From Sipunculus nudus (Eukaryota; Annelida; Sipuncula; Golfingiida; Sipunculidae): DNA of 64,000 nt. The stretch covers positions 26,130,956 through 26,194,955 of the forward strand of contig CM049318.1 of NCBI GenBank assembly GCA_026874595.1, in the 5' to 3' direction. Shown in pieces: positions 46,635 through 58,600 of the stretch. The translations under genes and the position numbers were made by a program. Positions within the stretch are counted from its first letter, which is position 1, and each line of letters begins with the position of its first letter. The notes below the pieces were generated by a model, which made no database searches, had not been told where the DNA came from, and worked only from the letters and a program-made list of their open reading frames with translations.

Positions 46635-49600
46635 ATATATATGAATCAGAAGACTTGTCATACCGTTATAACTTATATTTAATTATCCAGAATAAAAGTA
46701 AAGTAAATCTGGAAAGACTTCACGGACTAAAAAAACTTCATTAAATTGTTGATACCAGTCCTTTTATGTGGGTCCTGATATTTGCATATTTATAGTTCAT
46801 AGGCCTTTTAGGGGTGGGTGATCCACTCTTTTAAATGATTGAATAAATTACGCTTAATTCGATGTAAATTGTCATGAAGAACCAAGTCTTATCGACATAT
46901 CAAGAAAACCCCCTTTCTTGAGCTGGGTGGTTGAAATAGGTTAAGTGGCATTATGTACCATCTAATTGTCCATTTTAACAGTTGTTATTTCTGAGGCATA
47001 ACTTTTTATAAACTGTAATTAACTCAGATCTAGATTTATGAAAATTCTGAATTGATTTGTTGATAACTGTTAATTTAACGCATTCACAGGGCAATAAACA
47101 ACCAAGATCCTTTAAAAAAATACTTACCCACAAATGCTGAGGGTGCCATCAGAGAACCTGAATAATATGTTATAGAAAATCAAGAGAATGAATCCTGTGT
47201 TAACTACTTCAGTATAAATAAATGCAGCTTTTCGACAATATATTTGTTGAGTTAAAACAACAACCAAACTGCTGTCTATAAATATTTATCAATAGTGAAA
47301 GTAGAAACCATGAAGAGTTGTATATTTAAAGATAAATTGTATTACACAGTGGCCGAATATATTTATCTAGCTTGATAAGCTTTGTTTTCATATGTTAGAA
47401 ATATTTGCCTTAAATTAAGGTTGCAGTGGCTGAATCAGACGCAGTTTAAAGGACAGGTTTTTTTGGAGACGTTACGAAATATAAGCTGCTACAATTGAAA
47501 TATATTTGCGTGAATAATGAAATATGTTGGGTTTAATTTTCCTCAAAGACAAAACGCTTAGCTTAATAAGTGAGACATTTAGCAACAATGGCGGCCTGAG
47601 GAGGGGTTATTTGGTGCTAATTAAATTCCTCCCAGTAAGTACATTGTCAAGTGCCGGTGGTACGGTATGAAGATTCTGTTATGGAAGCCGTGCGTCACCG
47701 CCAGTGATGTTTCCGGGGAGTGGCGGGGGATAGATGAGGTGGTGTATGGGATGTCTACGAAAATAGACAAATAGAATAAAAAGTAAAAGCTAAGATATAT
47801 ATAATGATATATATATATAATGATATATAATAGTTAAGTTAGGGATGTCCGTATGCTTCTTACAAGGATATTCGTCGTTCAGAACATCCGTCGCATATAT
47901 TTTGTTTTTCTGATCCTTATGAGTCTTTTTGGTGAAGATTTCCTCTGTGTAATGTTAATAAGGTTCTGAGTTGTCAGAGTGAAGCTAAGGCGCAGTCACA
48001 CCATACTTGTTCTCAAAACATCCTACCCTGTCATGAAAAAACCCTCTAAAACATCTGTGGTCGAAGTAGAACATGCAACTTTGGCAAAATAATGTCTATA
48101 TTACGATCCAAGTTCGCTCATAAACAGTCCTCAGTACGTCCATCTGGTATTATCCCGTCCGTGGTCCGTTCGTATTAAATTAAAATTGGGTAAAATTGTC
48201 CGTTCATCTCATGCGGGCACCGTTTCCAAGCAGTCCAAGACCGTCTGTAGTTAGTTTAAATCAGTTCATAACTAGTTCTACTTCGTTCCCAATACGATCA
48301 AACCCGTGCTAACTAGTTGGTTACTCGACCAACTCGTTCACAGACAGTAAACACCGTTCTGACTGCGTCCTCATCTCGTCCCTTGTGCGTGCGAAACATA
48401 ATTGCAATCGTGTCCGGGCAAGACGGCTTTGTAAACCCTGCGCGTTCTTGCAGGCCTTATTTCCATTCTCCGCTTCAAGCTGTACAGATCAAGTCCACGA
48501 CAGTTGTGACAGTCATCGTAACCATCGTTGTCATCGAATGATTGTGACCGTTGGGTAAATTGTGATTGATACTGCACGAGAGATATATTTTTAAGTAATG
48601 CTAAAAAAATTTTGACTTGTGTTCTTTGATTGTTCACTAGGTGATGATTGTTATGATGACATGCTTCATGATTGTTTGAAAATTTTTTTTTTCATACCTA
48701 TGATGCTATTTTGTAAATAGGTTTCCACTGAAATATTATATACTGCAATACAGGGTAAAATTAATTATGTATACTTTCCTATGTTGATGTTAAATGAAAG
48801 TATGAACATTATGTGCAATGATTGTACATATTTTATGATGTCTCGTAGAGTTCTGAATGACTTTAGTTATGACTTAGTTTCAAAGTGGCTTTATGATGTA
48901 ATATATAATAGACATGTAATACAATAAATATATAAAACACTTTTATGAAATTCATTGGCACATATTCTTTTCAAAAACAAGGTTACAAACAATCGCAAAA
49001 TATATTCATGGTCATGGCCTAAATAAATAACTTCCAATTACCTGCCTGCTCCCCTTATATTAATGTCGACAAAACAGAATGTGTCCCTGTCTAGAACATG
49101 ACATTTATCTAATTTAATAAATGTGAAATAAACTTTTTTGTCCCTCTGTATAAAATAACAAAATAAAAATTTTTATGGCGAATTTACTTTATTAAATGTG
49201 AATCATCATGCAATCCCATGCTTATTTTAAGAAATGTGACTGAAACACAAAACTGAAACCTGTGTTCCATTAACATAAGCATGTGCATGTTAAAACCATA
49301 TGAACAGTAAGCAGTTTTCTTAAATAAACATTATCGTTTTACTGCAACTCATGTTCATGTTGAAACAGAATAAACATGTATTCCATAAACATAAGCATGT
49401 GCATGTTAAAACCATATTAACAGTAAGCAGTTTTCTTTAATAAAAACATTATCGTTTTACTGAAACTCATGTTCATGTTGAAACAGGTTTATTAGACAAA
49501 CATCAAGATTACAGCAAAACCGCATTAATTTTCATGTACGTGTTGAAATGGTGTTAATTGAATAAACATAGGAAAACTAAAAAGTCATTAGCCAAAATTA

Positions 49601-52600
49601 AACATCAAACAGTGTCCTTCAATCATCCTCTAATGCCATGGCACTCCTACATCAATCATCCTGTCCTGCCATGGCACACGTCCTGCTGGCTGTTGAAATA
49701 ATCTGTTAAATAGTCCCTATATATCTTGGTCAAAACTGTGTCTCTGTTTCCTCCCTGTGAGACGTCGAAGTCTAGCAGGTAAGCATCTTGTCTCCGGGTA
49801 CCAGGGATATGGTTATGAGTACAATTTTAAGCATCTAGTTAAAATGTTCTGAATGGCTGGGTTTCAGAGACGGATGAAGTTTTGAAGGCACACACAATCT
49901 TCAACGACGGTCTGTACAGTCCCTGGGGTTTGTTATATTTGTGGACAAGATGGCTCGTCATCTATGGAATATAATGCCAAAGGCATTTTCGACCACACGT
50001 CTGGCCTTAGAGACACTATATGGTTGGAAATCATTGTTTCTCTTGTCAGGTGACGGCTTGAGTATCGCATCATGAGGTATGGGCCTTAAATTAAAAGCGT
50101 CATCTCCCTTTTAGCCGGGTTGAAGGTGGAGGGAGTCCAATGGAGCCATCATCAAAGCATGCTTTCAGTTCTGACTGGCTGTAGATCTGGGCTTCAGACT
50201 GGCTTATAAACCATCAACATCTATCCGCATGAATTTGTAATCCTCATCTAACAGGGCCATGAGAACTGAATGGAACCCTCTGTAGTTGTGGTACATGTTT
50301 CCAGTCTCGGAAGGCTTTCTGATGGCAACATGTTTCCCATCCAGGGCACGAGAAACATTTTAGCACATCATGAACTCCTCAGCAAAATCTTCCAAAGTGT
50401 CTCTGTCAACAGGGTAGGTGATAACTTCATTTCCTGGCTCCTTCACCAAGGTATCACAGACCTCTTTCACCAACAAAAGACAGTGTTTTTGATACCCGGA
50501 AGTCATATTTCAGGGTGGAATAGGAATTTCCTGTTCCCAGATGACACAGAGTGATGGAAAGCATCATCTCTGGTTACCGAGTCGTTCTGTAGTATGTGTC
50601 TTCTTTTTCTATGAAGTGGGAGATGCTTTTAAAAAGTTCGTCAAACATGGATGGGGCGACTCTCAAGAAGTTTTAGAGGGTCTCTTGATCATCCAAGCGG
50701 AGCTCCTACATTAGCTGATGATAATGTCCCGCGGCTTTCTCCTGTTAGGTTTCACCCAGTTCCTTAACAAACAGGAGCTTGGTCTTCTCCTTTTTAGCCC
50801 TCAGCCCTTAGGCTGATGGGCTATTGTCGTCACCAAAGCTGTCCGTCCGTCCGTCCGATATCTTTAACCTTGTGAGCAGGATATCTCTAAAAGGATTCAC
50901 ATTAGGAATTTTATTTCTTCGGTGAAGATATATATTGATAAAATATCGGTCAAGTTCGAAGTTTGGTGACCTTGACCTATTTTTTCACGTTTTAGAGCTG
51001 ATTATAGAAAAACACTCAGAAGCTTATTTCTCAGGAAGCATTAAGTGGATTTTCACAAAACTTACTATGGTCATTGTGACTGACGGTTTGTACCTGCTGC
51101 ATAAATTTAGTGGCACCACCTACAATTTTTAATTTTAATGAATTTTTATCGGATTTTTCTACTTTTGCCATGTGAGCGGGATATCTCTAAAAACATTCAC
51201 CGTAGGAATTTTATTATTTTAGGTGAAGATGTATATTGACGAAATCTCGATCGAATTCGAAAAAGGGTGACCTTTACCTATTTTTCCACATTTTAGAGCT
51301 GATTATAGAAAAACACTTATCTTATTTCTCATGAAACATTTGGTGGATTTTCACAAAACTTTCTATGTTCATTGAGACTGATAGTCTGTATTTGCTGCAC
51401 AAGTTTGGTGACACCACCTACAATTTCTGATTTATAATGATTTTTTATCGGATTTTTTAACTTTGGCCTTGTGGGCAGGATATCTTCTAGAAGCATTTGG
51501 TGGAATGTATTGAAACATGGTACATACCTCTCCAGTTTAGATTTATAACTGAGACATGTACAGATATACATCCATGAGAGAACAAACATTTTGTACTTGT
51601 TACTGTTACGACCTATAAACACTTTTCTATTGGCTGGGGGCTTTTGTCAGCTTCTGCTGATATTCTAGTTCTTTCAAGCTCTACCATCTAACTGTCCTCT
51701 TGCTCTGCTTCCAACAAAAATTGCATGAAACCAATATTCAACATGTTAAGGGCTGCAAAGTTATCTATGGTACTGGGCAAAATTCTTGAAATCTTGGTCA
51801 GTAATAGATGACGATGAACCAGCTTGTTAGGAAACGGCCCGTATTTATACCCTAGCTTGTGCCCAGATGACGAATCAGCTAGTTAGGAAACGGTCCGTAT
51901 TTATACCGTAGCTTGTCCCAACTCAATGCAGACATGGTGGACGTAGTAAGAACTGCGTGAGAACGACAGAAACGTACTAAAAACGTGTAAACTTTAAGAA
52001 CCTTTTAGGAACGTGTTGCCAACTTGTAATTTTGTATGGAACGTATTTGAATGGAATGAAGACGCACTAAGGACGTATTGCTGTCGAATTGGGTCTGTCT
52101 GCAAACGGGATGATGAGTTACAGACGGACCCGTCGATGTGCACACGTACTTCCAATTGATACCCGACCACGCCACGTCGTAACACGTTCCTGGTATGATC
52201 AAAGTACCGCAATGCCCTTTGTAGTACCTCCTTCCCATTACAGGTACGTTGTCACTTCGTGTAAATGAAGTACTGGATGGTCGCAGGAAACGTTTGAGCA
52301 GGTACGACAGTCTATGAAGGCCCGTCCATGAAGTTCGTAAACAGACCACAAAACATGTCTTCTACGTCCACTCCGTTTGAGCCTATTCGGCAACATTTTC
52401 AAGAACGTAGTGAGAACGAGTTCGGTGTGATGGGGCTTTAACGCATGCCACATACTTGCCGCAACCACCGTCATGTGGAAGTTAAATAAATTCGATATAG
52501 GAAACATCAGAAAATGCATTTCCATTATTTGAAATTTTTCAAGGCATCCGGATTGATTTTCGAATATTATTTATACTTTTATCTTGAATCCCACTTTTGC

Positions 52601-55600
52601 ATCCCCGCGCTATTTGGTATTTACTTTTGACAATACAATTTTTTAAAATAAATCTCTTTTTGAGTAATCTGGGTTTTGAACCATGGTTTAGTTTACCTTA
52701 TGAGTAAAAATGCTGCTATTCGCATTTGAAATCCATTCGCATTTGAAATCCATTCTACCATAAGTGGAAAAAGAAAGGAATTTTTGCTGAGTGAACACGA
52801 GACGCGCTGAGATACAGCAGTGGTACAACCGTAATGAATGAATAATACACGTCAATTTGAAGAATCCCATTTACATATGTTTGCATTTATGCATTACTCA
52901 CCAGCAAAACATCTCCTCTTCTTCTTCGTCGAAGATGGAGTACCTACAAAACATATAATGCGTTATTTGTTAACGTTGTTTACATTTCATCTTTGAACAT
53001 AATAAAAAATACATGTTTGATGTATAATGCGTAATAATATGTCTAGTTCATCAGTCATACGCATTTCACTCATCCATCATCTGTGAAAGTATAAAATAAG
53101 AGAAGGTTTAAACGGCTCTCCTTCTAATGTTTTTCTTAAGTACGTGCTGATAATGAAAATTGTTGTTATCATTTCAAAGTAGAATATATATATATATCCA
53201 CTTACTGCTTGGCGCTTTGGACTTCTTTTTGTCAATCTGCAATAGATAAAAATCAACTGTAGAAGTTACAGTTTCTGTCCTAATAATGCAGGAAATTTAA
53301 ATATGGATGCCGCTGTTGTTTATTTTCTTATTCGCTTCAAATATACAACAACAACATATGAAGCAGTAGCAACTAAAATATAAGCACATGACAAAATTAC
53401 AAACACATGTCATGAAACATGAAATACCGCCGTAATCCAAATGTAGAATATTTTATGACATACAGGTTTCCGTATAAAGCGTTGAAAATGAAGAGAAAGT
53501 TTTGTGTTTGGCTTAGCTGACTGACAGTAGTCTTATATATCGCCGTCCAATGTCTCCGTAAATAGGATACATATTTGTATCAAGAACCTCAAAATATATA
53601 TCCTTTGAAGTGCTGTTAAAATCTCTTGAAACCTGAAATTTAAAGTCTCGAGCCATAACTTTACATGAAGACTGGTTGAGTATAAATTCGCAGGAGACAT
53701 TATATGAACTCACAGTGATCTTACTTCCTTAAGTAACAGGCCGAAAAGGTTTGCACCTGATGTTCAGGTCAAATATTTAAAACGTAAAAGAAGGTCAGAG
53801 AGACCTATATTCTGCAAGCAACTGGCCGACAATTTGATTAGGAATAAATAGAAATTCAGGCATGGCACCAAACTAACCTTTTACTCCGAAAAGTAGTTTC
53901 GGTAGTTGACGTCTTGTTCGAGGAATGCATGGTGCTTAACCATATACCTCTGGCTTTTCTCCGACACGGTAAAATTAGGTCGTTGCCAGGGCGACCCCTG
54001 ACGCTAGCTACCCCCTAGGACACTCCGACATATTCACTTTCCACGGGGAGAGCCCAAAAGAAACCCCCAGGGGAAGGGAAAAGGTAAGTTTCATTACGTG
54101 GATTTACATTGTTCTAGGAATGCATGGTGCTTAAGCACAGACTTAACAAAATCGGAGCGGGACTACTGCGTGGAAGAACCGGTAGCAGAGCCCTGGACAA
54201 TGCGACCGGCGGCAACAACACCCCCGAAGAAGACAGGGACGGAAGATCGCGGAGATAAAAAGGAGCGAAGGTGTTGGAGGACTTCCACACCCCGCGGTCC
54301 AGAAGTTCGGACAGAGAGCCACCAGACGCAACAGTGAGAGTCGCGGCGATGGCACGGACCTCGTGGGCCTTGACCCGAAGGTACTCAAGCTGCTCAGGCG
54401 CGCACTGGCGATAGCCTCGATAATAACATCCTTAATCCATCTGGAGATCGTGATAGGAGATATTTCACGGGACGGCCTCGACGCAGTGAGGCGACTAGTC
54501 TGAATGAACAGATGAGAGCGGGAACCTCCCTCGTGAGTGAGCTGTCGCAGGCGGATAGTAACGGAGAGAATGCACCGGGCAATTCACTCCACCATACTTG
54601 TGACGATCATTGGGCAGAGCGAGAATAGTCCATGGACGAAACGATTCGGAAACCCGCTGGTTCTTACGTAAGAACCCCGGAGCGAGGTGAAGTGTCACAG
54701 ACGAGCCGTCTGCCTCGACGACGGTGTTTGCCTAGTCGGTTAAGAGCGCATGGAGCTCGCTGCGGCGTCCCGCGGAAGCCATAGCAAGTTAAATGGCGGT
54801 CTTGCGCGACACATGAAATAAGGAAGCCTGGGAGAGCGGCTCGTAAGGCGGAAGTTGGAGATGCTGAAGCACGAGGCCCAGCTGCCACGACGGAACGTAG
54901 GATCGAGCCGGAGTATAACGTAAGGCCACTGACCGAAAGAAGTCCGTGAAAATGGAACTCTGAAGGTCCCTGTGAGCGCCGAGGGGTTTCAGGACGGACA
55001 ATAAGGCCGCCCGATAGCTTACTGTCTTAGTACGGTAAAGGAACATGAAAAATTCCAAGAGTTCTCGATCCGATGGGGAAGGTATGCTGATGTCCCGACT
55101 GGACGCCCAAGAAACGAAAACATCCAGCGGGAGTCGTAGGAGCGGTTAGATGTGCCTTTTCTCGGTGCGGCGACAAGAGCCGCTGCTTACTCTGAAAATC
55201 CCGCCTGACGGAGGTGATGGATGATAAAAAGCATCCTATCAGACGGGACTGGGCCTGGGACTGATGAAAGAGGCCCTGTTGTAGGAGGTCGGGCCAATCC
55301 GGTAGTAGAAGGGGCCAATCGGCTTGTAAGTCGAGTAGGAGAGGACTTCAGAGGGCTCGACGCGGAACCCGCAGCACGAGGATTAGGCGGGTCGAGAGAA
55401 AGCGCTCCAGGCTTGAGAGGAGCCGAGGGACTAGTCGTTCGGGGGGAAACGATAAAGGAATCGATCGTTCCGGTTGAGTTCGAAGGCGAGATGAGGGAGC
55501 CAGAGACGCGAAGCAGCGCAGTCTGTCACCGAAAGAACTCCTGGAGTACTTCGGGATGTAGTTGCCATTTCGTCGGAAGAGGAGCTGATCTGCGTGATAG

Positions 55601-58600
55601 TGAGTCCGCTGATGTGTTGCGTACGCCCGCCATGTGGGTCGCTCGGAGTGAAATGCCGAATTCGTGACACAAGTGAAGGAGTAATGAAGCCTCCTTCGAG
55701 GAGAGAGCGGGAGGGAGTCCCACTTGTCGATTTATGTGTGCGACAGTGGTGGTGATGTCGCAATAAACAATTACATGACGATCGCGTAATTCCGATTTCC
55801 ATTGAGTGACGGCCAGACGGAAGGACATCTCCAGTAGATTGATGTGGAGGCGAGATTCTGCAGGAGACCACAGGCCGAACAGATAGGACTGTTCGCAGTG
55901 GGCCCCCCAGCCGGAGAGCGAAGAGTCCGTGTATATTTCCACTGGCGGAACTAGTATTAAAGATATCCCCTGCGTCAAAAATTCGGTCGATCTCCACTCG
56001 TGAGATCCCTCCTGGGAACGTGGGCCGAGGAGGGGCGCGATGAGAGATGTAGACGATGCTTTCTGAACAGATCTGAACATGGCCGAAGGTGTAGACGCCC
56101 GTAAGGTATAAAGGTCGACGCCCAGTTGAGATTGCCTTGAACTTTGGAAGCCAGGCTGTTCGTCACCGTACGGCTCCGAATGCACCGAGATTGGGTGGTT
56201 AAGGTTTTGTCTGCCGTCTCTAATGGTAAGGACGCTCGGCCTGTCGCTAGATTGAGACTGACCCCTAAGTACCAAACCATTTTACTGGGCGCTTGCTGAG
56301 ACTTCTCTTTGTTTATGTTGAAGCCAAGAGCCTGGACAGTCTCCAGGACAATAGTGCACTGACGGAGGAGGACCGACTGTTGCTGGTTGTGAATCAACCA
56401 GTCGTCTAGGTACGGTATACCTGAAATGCCTAGTGAGCGTAGGTGCATCGCTACGGTATCTACGATCTGTGTAAAGATCCACGGTGCCGGACGTAGGCCG
56501 AAAGGGAGGGCTCGGAACTGATATACTCGGCCCTGATTCGCAAAGCGGAGATAAGGTTGACTGGCCGGGTGGATCGGTATGTGGAAGTAGGCGATCTCGA
56601 GATCTAGCGTAAAGGCCCGATCCTGATGGCGGACGGTTCGGAGGACCGATTGTACATTGTGCAGGCGGAAAGAAGGAGTGATGACCTTCTTGTTTAGCGC
56701 TTTTAGATTTATGATCGGCCGCCATTTCCGTTTGATTTCTTTACGAGGAACAGATGCGAGTAGAACCCCAGGGTCCTGGGTTCTATTATCCGAACGACCT
56801 GTTTTTTTTTACACTTTTAAGATATCTTGTGCTAATTCAGTGCGTTTTCGGGGAGAGCCGGGGACGCGGATGAATCGCGGAGACATTGTGCGAGGTGGTG
56901 GTTCTTGAAAACGTAACCGATACCCTTGTGCGATCGTGCGTAAAATGAAGTGGTTGCACGTGATGTTGGCCCAGGCTGCATGAAGAGAGCTGAGACGACC
57001 GCCCACTGGGCTGGCGTCATTCCTTAGTTCTACGCGAACCACGTCCTTTGCAGGAGGCCCAACGGGAACGAGCTCTGGCGCCGCGGGTCCGAAAGGGCTG
57101 GGTCCTCGAACTGTTTAGCTCCGGAGGAAGCACGGACCTAGGACTTTTCGGCAACCCGAGAAATGTTTGTTCAGACGGACGCCTGACAAGAGGACGTCTC
57201 TCCGGGAATCTTTCTGAGATACGCTTCTTGCCTGGTTGTAAGCGCGTTGTCTTTGAGGACTGTTCCGCTCGAGCTAAGGCTCGCTGATAAACTTACTTAA
57301 CTTTCCCCCGAAGAGGGTCGTGCCCGTACGCGGTTGCGCGTAGAGCTCTTGTAGCTCCGAAGGAAGTTAACGCGGTTGAGCCGACTGAAGCTGCTTGAGT
57401 ACTGCGTGTCTACGTAAAAGTATTGCGCTTTCTGTGATTCGCCACACCGCTAGATGAAGCTCTTGTATGTTGGGAATCGGGCATCTCGCCACATTAGTGA
57501 CCGGATCTGGTGACTGATCGTAGATCAAAAGAGTCATTGACGATTCCCGCTGCTTCTCTACCTAATGTCTATATCCGCAATGGCGACGTCTTAGGTTACG
57601 ACTGTTTAATTGACGAAGGGAAGACCGTCGTTAAATCGCTGATCGGCCCCCTGTCATGTTGTATCGCCGTCGAAGGCACGCACTTGAGAGGCGGGTGCAG
57701 AATGAGTTTAGGCAGAGAGGTCTGGCTTAAGTGTCTCGGGCTCCATAAGTGGCCTACTGGCCACGGTTTAGGAGGAAACAACTCCTTGTCCGTTGCTGGA
57801 GAGAAGTCTCCCTGCAGCACTCGCGAATGAAATTCTAGGAAAGTCTCCGTAGGTCCCCGAATTCAATGCATGTCGATTTTACCGTCGGTAGCGAAGCCCC
57901 GAAGGGCAGAAACAGTCCGGCTTGAGCTCTGGTGGTCGTGCGGATGCTCAATTGATCTCTGAAATCTCGGTTGATCGCTTACGAAGGCTGACTTCGACGC
58001 CATATACCGAGCAAACTGATCTAACAACTCTGCTTTAGTATGTGCCCTTAGCAAGTGTTTCTTTTCTTTGTGAGGCCCAGAAATCCGAATCCTCGTCTTG
58101 ATCCTCCTCCGACGGAGGATCTTGTCCCTATAACTCCGCTGTGTGATAGGGTTCTGTGATTGAGTCCGTTAGGATCGCGCCCGAACGATCGCCCTACCCT
58201 TTCTCCTGACCTACGGAGGGAGGGAACTCTGTATATTGTTTTGAACGGAGATCTAGAGAGCCAGGTGTCTGACCATGAGCTACGTGACTCGAAGGGAGTT
58301 CGTGATCTCTTACGGTCGAATGCATAGCTCTGTCCGCCGCGTCTACTCCTAATCCAGGACAACGCGTGACGGAAACTCGCGAAAGTTCTCTGACGGACGG
58401 TCCGAAGTCCCTGCGCAACTCTGCCTAGATGGATTGGTCAGGCCTAGTGTTCTTCCCCCCACCCCGTCGACCCCAACTGTGGGAAGGCGCGAAGACGCGT
58501 GTAAATCCGCATTCTGTTGGGAACTAACGTGAGTTTTCACCGCACGGCGATCCTAATGTTTAAGCTGGCTAGGAGGTGGAGTAGAAAAACTTAGAAAAAA

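Larger units (their letters stand above)
47988..52438 (-). mobile_element. PIF/Harbinger DNA transposon, degenerate
   Basis: Left end GGCGCAGTCACACCATACTT then GTTCTC pairs with the right end GAGAACGAGTTCGGTGTGAT then GGGGCTT as an imperfect terminal inverted repeat of about 28 bp. A TAA or TTA next to each end fits the 3-bp TWA target of this superfamily. Long subterminal regions (48.0-48.6 and 51.85-52.4 kb) are richer in CG and carry many GTCC/ACGT words. A transposase remnant lies at 50.72-49.90 kb on the minus strand, and a family II hairpin element is nested at 50.8-51.67 kb. No second (Myb/SANT) ORF was recognised. The whole sits in one gene B intron. Confidence 0.65.

Noticed and set aside
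50270-50554. 94-codon plus-strand ORF as a host gene
   Set aside because: It is the antisense of the Harbinger transposase remnant.
55221-55667. 148-codon plus-strand ORF
   Set aside because: Shadow of the DIRS RNase H/YR region; GC-rich antisense frame.
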